From Strigamia acuminata (taxonomy: Eukaryota > Arthropoda > Chilopoda > Geophilomorpha > Linotaeniidae), in assembly GCA_949358305.1 (NCBI GenBank), contig OX442315.1, positions 13,294,427-13,358,426 on the forward strand: a DNA stretch of 64,000 nucleotides, in the 5' to 3' direction. Made by a program: the position numbers and the translations under genes. How positions within the stretch are numbered: position 1 is the first letter of the stretch; every line of letters begins with the position of its first letter. Positions 53,298 to 64,000 of this stretch are shown here, piece by piece. The notes beneath the pieces were generated by a model. It saw only the letters and a program-made list of their open reading frames with translations, did no database searches and was not told where the DNA came from.

Positions 53298-53615
53298 TGT
53301 GAAATCTCGCAATTTAAAAGAAGCTATTTTTGCTAAAAAACTGATTGAAATTCTAACTTAACTGGAATTTTTCTGAAGACAAAATAAAACCATGCTTTTA
53401 ACATAAAGACAAGATTTATTGTAACAATATTTGGGGTTTACATTTGGAAAAACAGGAACAAAGGTCAAACATGATAATTTATGACGAATAACTGGACTTC
53501 CGTACGCGCGTCATACAATCTCGCACAAGAAAGCACCGCCTGGATGATGGCTTCACTGCACGACACCGAACATGAACGCGCGACCCCAAACATCTAAAAC
53601 TCGTCAGTTTTCACA
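53298..53615 (-). repeat. 5' LTR of BEL3
   Basis: This is an identical-looking copy of 47695-48012, followed by the target duplication GGGCC. Confidence 0.95.
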
Positions 53616-53643
53616 GGGCCAATAAGAAAGAGTGCATTTTTAT

Positions 53644-54108
53644 TAAGGGGTTTCATTAAACGAGCGATTAGTTGATTACTTTGATTACTCTGATTAGTCG
53701 ATTACTTGATGTGTCATGTGACTGGATTCAACCAATCCCGAGAATAATCATTTCATCAAATAAGCAACTCGAGTAATCACCCCAAACCATGATTTTCTGC
53801 TGACTTGGGCCGATTATAAGTGCTCTCTCGACTGAAACCAACATGGCGGCGCCAGACCCGCTTTAACTACACAAAGTCTGCTCAGTTTAGGTTAAACTGA
53901 ACACATGAAACAATAAGTTAGGTAGTTATTATTTGTAGGAAGTTTTTTTAAACAATTGCTACGTATTTAGGTTAAAATTTAAACAATTCTGCCCATCATA
54001 ACAATAATCACAAAATAAGATTTTTGTTGGGCCCTCAATAATTGAGTGATCATGATTATTGCAATAATCAACTAATCACAACAATCGCTCATTTAATGAA
54101 ACCCCTTA
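53644..54108. mobile_element. Inverted-repeat element (MITE)
   Basis: TAAGGGGTTTCATTAAAC at the left end pairs with TTTAATGAAACCCCTTA at the right, with further pairing of GAGCGATT and GATTAGTTGATTA. There is no ORF, and the target duplication could not be resolved. Confidence 0.7.
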
Positions 54109-55719
54109 TTCTCAAAATTACGACACGTTGAACATTATTTTAACCAGAGAAAAGGGAGAGAATCGAGCTAATCCGTTTTTCGCTTTGAAATTAAACGCAC
54201 CTATTGAATTAAACGGGCATAAATTTTGCAAATTTGTGTCAGTAATTTTTTTTTTTAATTTTTATTTTTGTTGTATAATTTTGATTAATAGAAAATAAAT
54301 AAATTGTTTGTTTATTTTAGTTAGCAAGATGCATGGATGAGAATTAGGAAAGATATGCAAGAAATTCATGGCACAAGTTTTGTTAATTATTTTTTATTTG
54401 TGATTTCATGCATTTGGTAGGATTTGTTTCATTGCACACTTTTTCATCATTAAAATAAACATTACTAATTAATTTATTTGGTGATTTCATCATTTGTAAC
54501 GCAATTAGCAGAGTATCGTGGTACAAATACACGGTACGCTGCTCCGATCCACACTGAAAATAGCTCTTATCAGTTCAAAGCTCAAAGCAACTCTGCTTGA
54601 ACTGAGGCAAAACAAGCTAACGGGAAAACTTGGGTTAAACTAAGTGAAACAAGATAAGAGGTAGAGTATCAACCAATGAGACGCGTTTGTGCTTACTAAT
54701 GAGTATTACCCTAAACGCATCATCACAATCCTGGGACAAACTAAGTAAGCAAAAGAGGGGAGAAATGAGAGAAAACTTAGGATGACTAGCAGAAAAATAT
54801 CACAAAATAAACACAAGGTAAGGCTAGGCTTAAGGAGTAGGTTTAATACCAAAACACAAAACAATAGGCAATCAAACAATACACAAAATGAGGAATTCAC
54901 GAAATAAAGAAAAGGCGAATATGGAGCGCAACAACGGTTTGTTGTGAGCGCAATGAAATGCAAATGGCGGGGACGTCTTCTCCCGTTACTCACGACGATG
55001 GCGATGGTCGGGACTCCGGAGTAGTTCGACGGTGGTCCTGACGATGGCGAAGGCGATGATTAAGAGCTCTGTCTTTCCCAAGACAGAGTTTACTGGAAAT
55101 CACTTGAACAAGTGCATGTATTAGCAGTGGCTTTGCACAAAAGGTGCAAAGACAACAATGTCTCGAATCACAAAAACTGTAACAAAATCAGTACTAGGCA
55201 AATTGGATTAGCAGTGACAAACCTGTTGTTGGTTTTTGTGTGAATTCAAGAGTGTGCCAAATTTGTAAAATCAAGCTTGGCACACTTCAGACCTGCACAA
55301 TAGGTCTGCGCAATTAGCTCATTTTGATGCAACAAAGGATTTATTGCACCAAAACGGGTAATTAGTGGCTCACCACAGCCAAATTGGGGTGAAATGTGCT
55401 TGGGGAAATTACACCCGCTATTCACATGACTTGGTAGACATGGTAATACACAGTCCACAGTTAGGAGTACTGAGGCTCAGCCAATGGAAAATAGGCCCAA
55501 CTTATAGTGAGTCAGAGTATAGGTGTTGTGTTCGGTCATACAGAGACCCACAAATGGTTGGGATGAGGAGGGTTGTGGTTTGGGTTTAAAATCAAACAGT
55601 CCCGGCTCATATTGATATACCTCACCCTCGCACCATCTAGACATGCAATAATTTTTAAGCATTTGAATTTGAGGTATCTCGTATTTTGTCATTAAATTGA
55701 TCAATTCTTTGCTAATCAA
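54109..55719. other. Spacer without a recognised gene
   Basis: Only short frames occur (up to 95 codons, minus strand, 54706-54993) with no recognisable content. 54950-55060 is rich in GATGGCGA-type repeats. Confidence 0.5.
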
Positions 55720-55800
55720 TTCTTTATTATTTCATTTTGCAGATTAAAAATGTGATTTTAATTTGCTGGACAACGATAAAATTTACTCCGTATATAACAT

Positions 55801-56390
55801 TGTGACCAGCTGCTCCTGCAGGCTGCACTGCAACGACAATGCACTTGGTGCAGTTCCAGCACCTCTCATGTCTCTCGGGCAGCCTGCTGCGGTCCTCCGC
55901 AACCAGGTGGAACTGCGGGCCCTTGATTGGTGGAATCGGGCCCCGGAAGGGACCTTCCGGAAGGGGGTGGACCCTGTAGCGGTTCACGAGTTGTTTCGCA
56001 ACCAGCAAGACGAACAGTCGCATTCTGACCGTCTCCCAAATTGGCTGTAAAGGCGACCCAAACGATCGGTGTGGCGACTGTCGCCTGCCGGGACCTGAGC
56101 GTCCATTTGTGCCACATCCGCCGTCCGTTCTCCGTAACCTACGACGGCGTGGCCGAAACGTTATACCGACCTGTCATGCAACCCAATGGTCTGATTAGGG
56201 ATGGCTCGAGTAGCCATCGCATTTGGGAAATGCACCATGAGACACTACATCATACCCCTAGACAACAATAAAGATAATAACCAAAACTAACTGTGTCTCC
56301 TGTGTATTTCGTTGGTATTTCGTCGTGTGTGTTGTGTCCAGCATCCCGTGGCCCTCCCCTGACTACGTGGCATCCAACCAATCACTCACA
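55801..56390 (+). mobile_element. Solo LTR, separate family
   Basis: 590 bp starting TGTGACC and ending CACTCACA is flanked by ACAT (55797-55800, 56391-56394). It sits in an LRR-upstream remnant (TTTTGCAGATTAAAAATGTG at 55735). AATAAA lies near 56270. Frames inside are shadows. Confidence 0.7.
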
Positions 56391-56394
56391 ACAT

Positions 56395-56741
56395 TAACCC
56401 TCCCCATCCCAACCTAGGGTCAATTTTAATAATAGGTTTCTTCAAAGAGAAAATGTAACTAATTTAGTGCTGTGTTCTAAGCATTTGTTTTAAGAATGAA
56501 ACTTCTTACTACTAGTATGGTATGAATAGTTTAAAAAACCAAACTTGGTTGGTGTGTGCCATTGACCAATAAGCATTAAGCAGAGCGTACATCGTTTTAA
56601 TTTCATTATTCAATTCAAATTTATACATATCATATCTAAAAGAAAACCAAAAGATAATGGTATAGTAAAAACAATTTTCCAAGCAGATTAAAAGTACGGT
56701 TGTCAAGTTTAAACAACATGTTTGATCATTCCAACTAAAAC
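56395..56741. other. 3' flank of LRR copy F
   Basis: No gene is seen. Similarity to the 3' flanks of other copies begins about 56660 (AAACAATTTTCCAAGCAGATTAAAA). Confidence 0.5.
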
Positions 56742-58987
56742 CTACTGTCCGAATTCTGAACTTTTAGAATTGAAAAATAACACCAGAAAACTAACCAGTA
56801 CTAAAGTTTCAAAACGAAACAGTGACATTGTACTAGCAGCCTGGCACGTTTGCTTTAGATCGGATTTCGCCACTTCCTTGTCAGTGCCATTACACTTAAA
56901 GTTGGCAACTCTATCCGAGTACGACGGCTTTTTCACGAACCAACAATTGGATGAATCGCTGCAGTTCCCAGGATTTCCTACAAAATTAAAATAAATTAAA
57001 ACGATTTTTAGAAACTAAACAAACGAATAAAGATCAATCGAATTTTGTTATACCTTTGAGGTCAATCACTACCGTTATCGATTCTTTAGTCAGATAGTCG
57101 AGTAATGGTTTGAAGGAATTTTCTTGCAGTGTCGTCAGTTCATTGTTCTCCAAGTACAGATGCGATACTTTGAGTTCTTTGAAAGCATTTTGGTTTATCT
57201 GTGGAATAAAATAAAATTACAATTTAATTACAATGCACGTGGTGACCCGTTCACTTCTCACATACATTAGAAATTTGATTCGAGCTGAAATTAACGGTCA
57301 AGGCGGTTTCAGTGATTTCTAAGTGAAATATCTCGTCAATGGTGGTCAACTTGTTGTCACTCAAATCGATGAGTTTGGCAGATGGCAATTTGTGAAAAGC
57401 GTTGTTCTTGATTGTAGTAATGCTGTTTTTGGTCAAAGTAATTTTTTTCATGTTTGGTAAATCGGAAAATGTGTCTTGGGATAATTCCTTCAATTTATCG
57501 TTGGTGAGTGTGAACTCTTCGAGTTTCTTCAGATTTGTCAATGATTTGGAATTGAAGGTTTCAAAATGGTTTTTATCCAGTATTATGGTTTCCATTGTAC
57601 TTTCAGAACCTTTATAAAACATTTAAAAAATGTCTAAATTAATATTGATGCATTTATTTAAAATGTATACCTCGAAATGCAGCGTCATCAATTGACGATA
57701 GGCCGGTGTTTGTTACGTTAACGTGCTTGAATGTGAGGTTGCCAAATACTTGGGCTGGAAGTGATGTCAAAGTCTTTACGTTTGTGATTGTGATAGCGGA
57801 TAGATTGGCGGCTGCCCATGTACTAAATAATTGTTTGAGTTGAGTGCCATTGCTAGCTGCATCACAATTGGTAGAATTGTTAAGCATAATGATGCAAAAA
57901 CATGGATCGCGGTTTTTGTCTTCGCATTTTGCATCTGCTGCTTTAAGCACAGACCCAAGGAAAAAAAGGCAACAAAAGACGAAAACTGCAAGAAAAAAGA
58001 GATTTCACATTATATTTCTGGTTTCTACCTGTAGTGATCCTACTGGGGTGGGTCAACCCTGAGACATCTCTCTGTGACCCACTTGCGTTTGTGGGGGAGT
58101 CACGGCTGTGCCTCCCTTCCCTCAGTGCACTGACATCCAGTCAATGTGGGGGAACAAGGGAAACAAGGTGGCTCGACTCACCCGCCATTGGGTGACTCTG
58201 GTCACCTGATGCCCCGCTTTTGTGCAGAAAAATTTACCTCAGCACTGAGCAGGCAGAACCAACACAAAAACTGAACTGAACACATGTACAAATACATCGT
58301 TTTACCAATCAAGCCTTCGCCCACAAATAGCAAGGAGTGACTAGGGACTCAGGATATTTCACGTGAGTAAATCATTTTGTGTATACTCCGCAGTATTAGC
58401 TGCGTTATCATCTAATCTATCGCTTTGGCAGAACAAGCCAAAGAAGTGATAAAACCACCACACTTAGTGAGTTAGGAGGAAAACGGCCTCTTAAGCCCAA
58501 CTGTGGTACAAAGAGGATTTTCTCGCCGCTGTGTGTATCGCCGGAGAAGAGAAGCATTCGCCGCTGTGTACATCGCCAGATACCCACAAAAAAACCTAGA
58601 CAACAGCACGGATATGTCTTGCAAGAGCATTCCACTCACGCGAAGCGTGAGCCCATAAACAAACCAACAAGAAGGACGAGACGCCATTAAAGCCCCAGCA
58701 CGCTGCCACGCCGCAAGACGAGACGCCATCTTGGACCACACTGCAGTGACAACGACTTCGTTCTTTAATATTACTATTATTTGTACATTCGGAATAATTT
58801 TATTGTTAATTTTATCTTATACATTTGCATATTATTCTTTGGGTAACCGCTTTAACGAGCAATAACTATTCAGATAAGTGAATCTCATTATCCACAAGTG
58901 GTGAACGGTTTGAAAGATACAAGAGAACTGAGCGTGACATACAGTACCAAACAATCACCAAGTTAGTTACTTACATTTTATGCTCAT
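56742..58987 (-). CDS. LRR gene copy F, intact full-length form
   Basis: Exons: 58975-58987 (ATGAGCATAAAAT, donor GTAAGT), 57671-57985, 57266-57609, 57054-57198 and 56742-56977; 1,053 nt, 350 codons plus stop. Phases 1, 1, 0, 1 match at each junction and small introns are 61-76 bp. The product begins MSIKFFVFCCLFFLGSVLKA, a signal peptide. A Cys-rich N-terminal cap (CEDKNRDPCFC) follows, then LRRs (LTSLPAQVFGNLTFKHVNVT, LKELSQDTFSDLPNMKKITL, ITTIKNNAFHKLPSAKLIDL). Next is a Cys-rich C-terminal cap (GNPGNCSDSSNCW), then a hydrophobic tail (FETLVLVSFLVLFFNS) that could anchor it by GPI or as a membrane segment. Secreted or surface LRR proteins bind other proteins; the partner is unknown. A solo LTR lies in intron 1. 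Confidence 0.85.
58030..58944 (+). mobile_element. Solo gypsy-type LTR in intron 1 of LRR copy F
   Basis: 915 bp starting TGTAGTGATCC, with GAGCGTGACA near the end, is flanked by TACC (58026-58029, 58945-58948). The inverted paralogue at about 61890-61917 lacks it (TTTGGTAGAAACC). It carries CGCCATCTTG at 58734-58743 and shares the CCTAGACAACA block with the other LTRs. Confidence 0.8.
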
Positions 58988-59214
58988 TGTGTTTTGGTGT
59001 TCAATGCTGGGTTGTATTTTTTAAAGTAACTAATTTGCAGCCGTTGGAATCGTTATGTCCAGACGTCTGACTAAAATCGATAAACGAAACTTCGTCTTTA
59101 TCTTGCGTTTGTTTGCTTGTTTGCTTTGCTTTTGCAGATTAAAAATGTCATTTTCATTTGCTAGATAACGTTAATGATAAAGGTTATCATTTTTTCTCAA
59201 TATAACATTAATAA

Positions 59215-60181
59215 TAATTTTCTTAAAAGAAATATCACCAATAAAATGTAATGCAAAAAAACAGGCTCAGGGTTTCAAGTTCACACTTTGACCTTGAGTT
59301 TCAATCAGACACGCACATCAGACAGCGCCATTTGATACAAAAGTTGTAAAATGAGATAACAAATCTCAGGACTCTGGTGGCATATCTGCCAGGTGGCATA
59401 AAAATCCCTTGAGATTCATCAGTCTTGGCCCGGTCTCTTGACTTTGGAAAATGTGGTCAACTGTGTTGCCTTGACCACAGTATTAAGAAAATGGACCGCA
59501 ATGTGTCCTTCTAGTGTTGATTCAATCGATGTGTTCGATTCGGAAAGGAGCTATTCAGAAGTCAGCCATTAAATTCAGCAAGATTTGCATAGGTGTTTAT
59601 TTTAACATAATTTACACAGGTGGCGCTGCGCATGCGCAGTGTCATAAATTAACATGGAATGCAACATTGAGTATGAACACTCCAGTATGCTTTTAATTAG
59701 GGAACAACGAAGGAGCAAAATTAACAAAATAAAAAGTAAAACTATCATAAAATGTGTAAACTAACAAATGAAAATTGCACATGAATAAAGAGAACATTAA
59801 CTGTTAAATAAAACATAACCTCAAACTAGTGTTAATTTTCTTGTGAAAAACCGTAAAATTTCGTCGGTTTCCTGATTCGTTGCGGCCGCGGATTGCGCGT
59901 TTGAAGCGGAAGAAGTGGCGGCGTATTCGGAGGTCTCCTAGGTGAGTTCGAAGGCGTTGCTTTTGAAATTGAAAATTCTGAAATTTGTGACAATCAAGGT
60001 GTATTTACCTAATAAATGTCTAAATTCGTCAATAGATGGTGCTCTGTACATTTAGCGGCAAATTTAACCTGGATGATAAACTTTGAGTTTAAACTGCAAG
60101 TCAAAAGACTTAATCCAAATGAGCCCTTGCTATCCAGTTCCTGTCTTTCCCTAGGAGAGAGCTATGTCCTGTCTATCCAGT
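59215..60181. repeat. Duplicated spacer, also at 44960 and 62455
   Basis: CAGGGTTTCAAGTTCACACTTTGACC through GTGAAAAACCGTAAAATTTC recurs. The section 59495-59690 is shared with 62690-62880 but not with 45200. No gene is seen. Confidence 0.7.
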
Positions 60182-61141
60182 TGTAGTGACCCCACTGGGG
60201 TGGGTCGAAACCAGAGCATTTTCTCAGTGACCCACTTGCGGGTGTGGGGGAGTCTCTGGTGTGCCTCCCTTCCCTCAGAGCACTGACATCTAGTCAATGG
60301 ACAGGTGCCTGCCCTAAGGGGATGAGGGTGACTCGACTCACCCACCATTGGATGGCTTTGGTCACCTGTCACCCCGCTTTTGTGCAGAGGAATTTGCCTC
60401 AGCACAGAGCAGCAGAACCAACACAAAAACTGAACCGAACACACACGTACAAATACAATCGTCCTATTGATCAAGCCTATGCCACAAACATAAGGAGTGA
60501 CCAAGGACCAAGGATATTTTACCGTGAGTAAATTCGTTTTGTTTACACCTCCGTAGTGTTAGCTACGTACAAAACTAACCAATCGCTTTAGCACGCCAGC
60601 TAGAAGCGATAAAACCACCACATTTAGTGAGTTACGAGGAGAAACGGTCTCGTAAGCCTAACTGTGGTAACCACGACAAGCTTCCCGCCGCTGTGTGTAT
60701 CGCCGGGAAGAAGAAGAGTCTGCCGCTATGTGAAACGCCGGTCAACCACAAAAAACCTAGACAACACAGCCGATATAAGTCTCGCAAGAGCATTCACTCA
60801 CGCGACCGCGTGAACCCGAAAAGACCAAACGAGAAGAGGGACGAAGCCGCCATTACCACGCCGTACCAGGACGTCGCCACGCCGCAAGGACGAGAAGCCA
60901 TCTTGAGTCGAGACAAGGACAAAGACGACTTCGCCTATTTCCATCTGGATTATATTTCTAATCATTCCTATGTTAATTTGTATCTTTGGATGAATAAACT
61001 TTTTATACATTTTATATTATACATTTGTTGTAATTCAATTCCTTGGGTAACCACTTTAAGCAAGTGGTGAGCTAATTCTTCGCATTCCATGGTCTCAAGG
61101 CCTTTCTCGGTTAAATTTGCAATTAAGTTGGAACAGAGACA
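60182..61141 (+). mobile_element. Probable solo gypsy-type LTR
   Basis: About 960 bp starting TGTAGTGACCCC and ending GAGACA is closely related in layout to 39916-40909 and 58030-58944, with GCCATCTTG at 60897-60905. No target duplication was found, so one end may be altered. Confidence 0.65.
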
Positions 61142-61394
61142 ACGAGCTGGAAACGAATAAAAGTTAAATATTGGTCTCTAATCTCTACTCTCAATTTCTT
61201 TTTATTTTAAAAGGAAAAGGAAATGTGTGCTTATGACCACATGGTATAAGTGAAACTTCTTGGCGTAGTCGTTGGTGGTTAAAAGAAAAGAAGTTTGCAG
61301 TGTTTGTCAACAGTTGGCACTTTTGGCGAATAATGTTGCAATGTTTGTCAATAGATGGTGCTTACTACTTCTCTCAGGATTGATGAGAATCCAA

Positions 61395-61628
61395 GGGGTC
61401 CGACAATCAGAATCTGCATGTCAGAGGTTCGAATCTTTCACATATTTTTTGGGATTCGATGTGGGATTCGGTTGGGATTCGGAAAGATTTAGATAATTAT
61501 TTTAATAAAAAAGTCAAAAATTTTTTAACCTTTGTCCAATTTTCGAAAGAAATTCAAAATTTAAAGATACGGGGATTCGGAAAGGATTCGGAAGCCAATG
61601 TCAAAGATTCGGTTGAATGTCGGACCCC
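61395..61628. mobile_element. Small inverted-repeat element
   Basis: Ends GGGGTCCGACA and TGTCGGACCCC are 234 bp apart. The interior repeats GGATTCGG several times. No clear target duplication. Confidence 0.55.
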
Positions 61629-61860
61629 TCCTAAGAATCACTGCAACTGTACGTAAAGAACCCAACTAACACAATGAACGATTTAAAGGTCGTTTGTTTA
61701 AACTTTGCAAAATTGTTAAATGTCCTTCATTTTTAGTTTACGAAAGTTTCAAAAAGTTGCCGTTGGTGGCGCTTTTTATGACGTCATCGGCGACAAACAA
61801 ACAGCTTTTTAGCACAGGCTTGGCTTCATTTAAGAGTTCAATATTGAACACCAAAACACA

Positions 61861-61970
61861 ATGAGCATAAAATGTAAGTAACTAACTTGCTGATTGTTTG
61901 GTAGAAACCAGAAATATAATGTGAAATCTCTTTTTTCTCGCAGTTTTCCTCTTTTTCTCTTTTGCAAATT
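61861..61970 (+). pseudogene. LRR gene copy G, inverted 5' fragment
   Basis: ATGAGCATAAAAT (61861-61873) with donor GTAAGT, an intron of 70 bp ending TCTCGCAG, and the first 21 bases or so of exon 2 (FLFFSF) are present on the + strand, opposite to all other copies. The sequence then changes to an inverted LRR-upstream block. Only the signal-peptide start remains. Confidence 0.75.
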
Positions 61971-62050
61971 AGTTACTTTAATAAATACAACACAGCATAC
62001 AACACACCATTAATGCTGTGTTGTTTTTATTAAAGTAACTAATTTGCAGC
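61966..62050. repeat. Inverted-duplication junction
   Basis: GCAAATTAGTTACTTTAATAA (from 61964) meets its complement TTTATTAAAGTAACTAATTT (to about 62046) across a short centre containing AACACAGCA and TGCTGTGTT. From 62050 on, the sequence matches 59035-59240 and 44755-44940 in direct orientation. Confidence 0.7.
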
Positions 62051-63286
62051 CGTTGAAATCGTTATCTCCAGACGTCTGACTAAAATCGATAAACGAAACT
62101 TATTCTTTATCTTGCTTTTGTTTGCTTGCTTTGCATTTGCACATTAAAAATGTGGCTAGATAACGTTAATCATAAAGGTTATAATTTTTTCTCAATATAA
62201 CATTATTAATAATTTTCTTAAAAGAAATAACACTAATAAAATTAATGTGTTCCTTGGTTTTGATATTGTTGGAAATAATGTTCGTAGATTTCGGAGTTAG
62301 GAGTAAGCAGCCATCTTGGTAAGTTGAATTAACATAAGTTGCTTTATTTGCATATTAGTACACAGGTGGCACTGATGGGTGGACCAGCGTCACAATTGGA
62401 CAAATTGAAAGGTGGAGTGCGGACACTCCAAAAATGTAATGCAAAAAAACAGGCTCAGGGTTTCAAGTTCACACTTTGACCTTGAGTTTCAGTCAGACAT
62501 GCACAAAAAATTAAACATCAGACAGCGCCATTTGATAAAAAAAGTTGTAAAATGAGATAACAATGACATAAGCTTATCTACCAGGTGGCATAAAAATCTA
62601 TTGAGATTCATCAGTCTTGGCCCGGTCTCTAAACTTTGGAAAATGTGGTCAACTGTGTTGCCTTGACCACAGTATTAAGAAAATGGACCACAATGTGTTC
62701 TTCTAGTGTTGATTTAATCGATGTGATCGATTCGGAAAGGAGCGATTCAGAAGTCAGCCATTAAGTTCAGCAAGATTTGCATAAATGTTTATTTTAACAT
62801 AATTTACACAGGTGGCGCTGTGCATGCGCAGCATCATAAATTAACATGGAATGCAACATTGAGTTTGAACACTCCAGTATGCCCTCAATTAGGGAACAAC
62901 GAAGGGACAAAATTAACAAAATATAAAGTAAAACTATCATAAAATCTGTAAACTAACAAATGAAAATTGCACATGAATAAAGAGAACATGAGTCGGTTTC
63001 CTGATTCGTTGAAGCAGCAGCGGAGTCGGAAGCGTTGCTTTTGAAACTGGAAATTCTGAAATTGAAATTGAATTAATTCCCAAGTCGAGTGGTTGTGGAT
63101 TGCGAGAAAGACTGTCTGCGATCACGTTGTCAATAGCCGAGAGATTCAAAATGTCGTAATCATTAGCTGACAAAAATGCAGCACACCTGTGCAGACATGC
63201 GGCGATAATCTGATTACACCCTTTCTTGTCTCCAAAAATGTAAACAAGCGGTTTGTGGTACCACGAACTTTAGTTTGTGATTGCCT
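62051..63286. repeat. Duplicated spacer, third copy
   Basis: This resembles 59035-59860 in order, with an extra segment at about 62250-62430. No gene. The minus-strand frame at 62937-63173 includes DNVIADSLSRNPQPL, which resembles the RNase H/integrase linker of gypsy elements, so a small gypsy pol scrap may lie at about 63050-63160. Confidence 0.5.
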
Positions 63287-63287
63287 A

Positions 63288-63592
63288 ATACTATGTTTAC
63301 ATGCACGGAATATTTCGAGTGAGGTGAAATATTCCGTGTGCACAACGGTCATGTAAACAGGGATGACAAGGATTATGCGAGTAGTGAATAATCCCTCGCA
63401 GAAGGTTGTTTAATTCGGGTGAACTCAAACTATTTTTATTGCGCATGCGCGCATCGCTTCCGGCACTTCCCCATTGGTCGAAAACCAAAAGTGATCACGA
63501 ATTATTTTCTGCATGTAAACACAATAATTTGATTTTTTCACCACTCGAATTATTCACCACTCAAAATATTCGGTGCATGTAAACGTAGTGTA
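63288..63592. mobile_element. Inverted-repeat element (MITE)
   Basis: CTATGTTTACATGCACGGAATATTT at the left pairs with the complement of CTACGTTTACATGCACCGAATATTT at the right, continuing to GAGTG. No ORF; target duplication not clear. Confidence 0.7.
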
Positions 63593-64000
63593 TGTCTGCA
63601 GTGCAGTATTCATACTTAAGAAGCAAATAACAAAGCAAACCAAATCATATTAGTTTTACATTCTTGTTCAAACTTATTTTTAATGTACAGAAAGAAGAAT
63701 CAAATCTACAAGTGCATAATGACAAAATAAACTGAATCATTGATAATAGAAACTACTAAGCTAAAAGCAGGTTGGTTATTCATAATATCCATTTAGTTAT
63801 AAGTAGTGACAAAACATTCAAAACAAAATGAGGTATTCAGCAATCAAGGTCACTTAAAATAAAAACAATGTATTTTTGTGATAACATTTATATTTACTCT
63901 CTTATTTTCTGGCAGTACAATGATAATTTTATGCTATTTGAACACAGATAGGATACATAATTATAAGAAATGATAGCACAAATTTCTTTATTAATAAACT
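63593..64000. other. Window end, no gene seen
   Basis: AT-rich sequence without open frames of note or a recognisable repeat. Confidence 0.5.

Larger units (their letters stand above)
47695..53615 (-). mobile_element. Complete BEL/Pao retrotransposon BEL3
   Basis: 5,921 bp with 318-bp LTRs at 47695-48012 and 53298-53615 (offset 5,603, no difference seen) is flanked by GGGCC (47690-47694, 53616-53620). Coding capacity is continuous except for one UAG. The primer site matches tRNA-Phe and touches the LTR. The compact layout puts the pol stop codon inside the 3' LTR. Confidence 0.95.

Noticed and set aside
54706-54993. A 95-codon minus-strand ORF with hydrophobic stretches
   Set aside because: No splice context, no paralogue in the window and no recognisable domain; too little support.

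Overview
The window is nuclear DNA of an animal, most likely an arthropod. Genes have spliceosomal introns of about 60-80 bp with GT..AG ends. Three LTR-retrotransposon lineages typical of invertebrates are present (Ty3/gypsy and several BEL/Pao). The BEL/Pao primer sites fit Drosophila-like tRNA-His and tRNA-Phe, as I remember those tRNAs. A crustacean such as Daphnia would fit the compact introns, but species cannot be fixed from the sequence. No rRNA, tRNA gene or CRISPR array was seen. Host DNA is AT-rich; the gypsy element and the collagen-like gene are GC-rich islands.

Layout. 127-12967 is a complete Ty3/gypsy element on the + strand with identical-looking 818-bp LTRs, a 4-bp target duplication, a gag broken by a stop and a frame change, an A AAA AAC slippery heptamer before pol, an intact protease-RT-RNase H-integrase ORF, and an unexplained third ORF of about 930 codons that appears to be spliced to a short upstream exon. 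12994-13948 holds two terminal-inverted-repeat elements. From about 14 kb to 62 kb a family of minus-strand leucine-rich-repeat (LRR) genes has been copied repeatedly together with its flanks. I can follow seven copies (A-G) plus one orphan first exon. Each starts with a 13-nt coding micro-exon (codons for MITK or MSIK plus one base), followed by a phase-1 intron, a signal-peptide exon and LRR exons. Copies F (56742-58987, 350 aa) and E (42657-44227, 289 aa) read through intact. D (38342-41394, 294 aa) is open but its tail has been rewritten by a solo LTR. A, B, C and G are broken.

Mobile elements have shaped the cluster. A full-length BEL/Pao element (BEL1, 18928-27081, minus) sits inside the LRR exon of copy B. 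A truncated, multiply broken BEL/Pao element (BEL2, about 27246-32024, minus) abuts that exon. A third (BEL3, 47695-53615, minus) is complete with identical-looking LTRs but has one UAG between its gag-protease and RT-integrase parts. Solo LTRs lie at 38079, 39916, 55801 and 58030, with a probable one at 60182. Several small inverted-repeat elements fill the spacers. Because the flanks are duplicated, other copies in the same window serve as empty-site controls for several insertions.

The other host gene is a secreted collagen-like protein at 46066-46960 (+), with Gly-X-Y repeats, a two-exon structure and a poly(A) signal. Nothing suggests genes working as a pathway. The functional content is a cell-surface or secreted LRR family, one collagen-like protein and the retroelements' own proteins.
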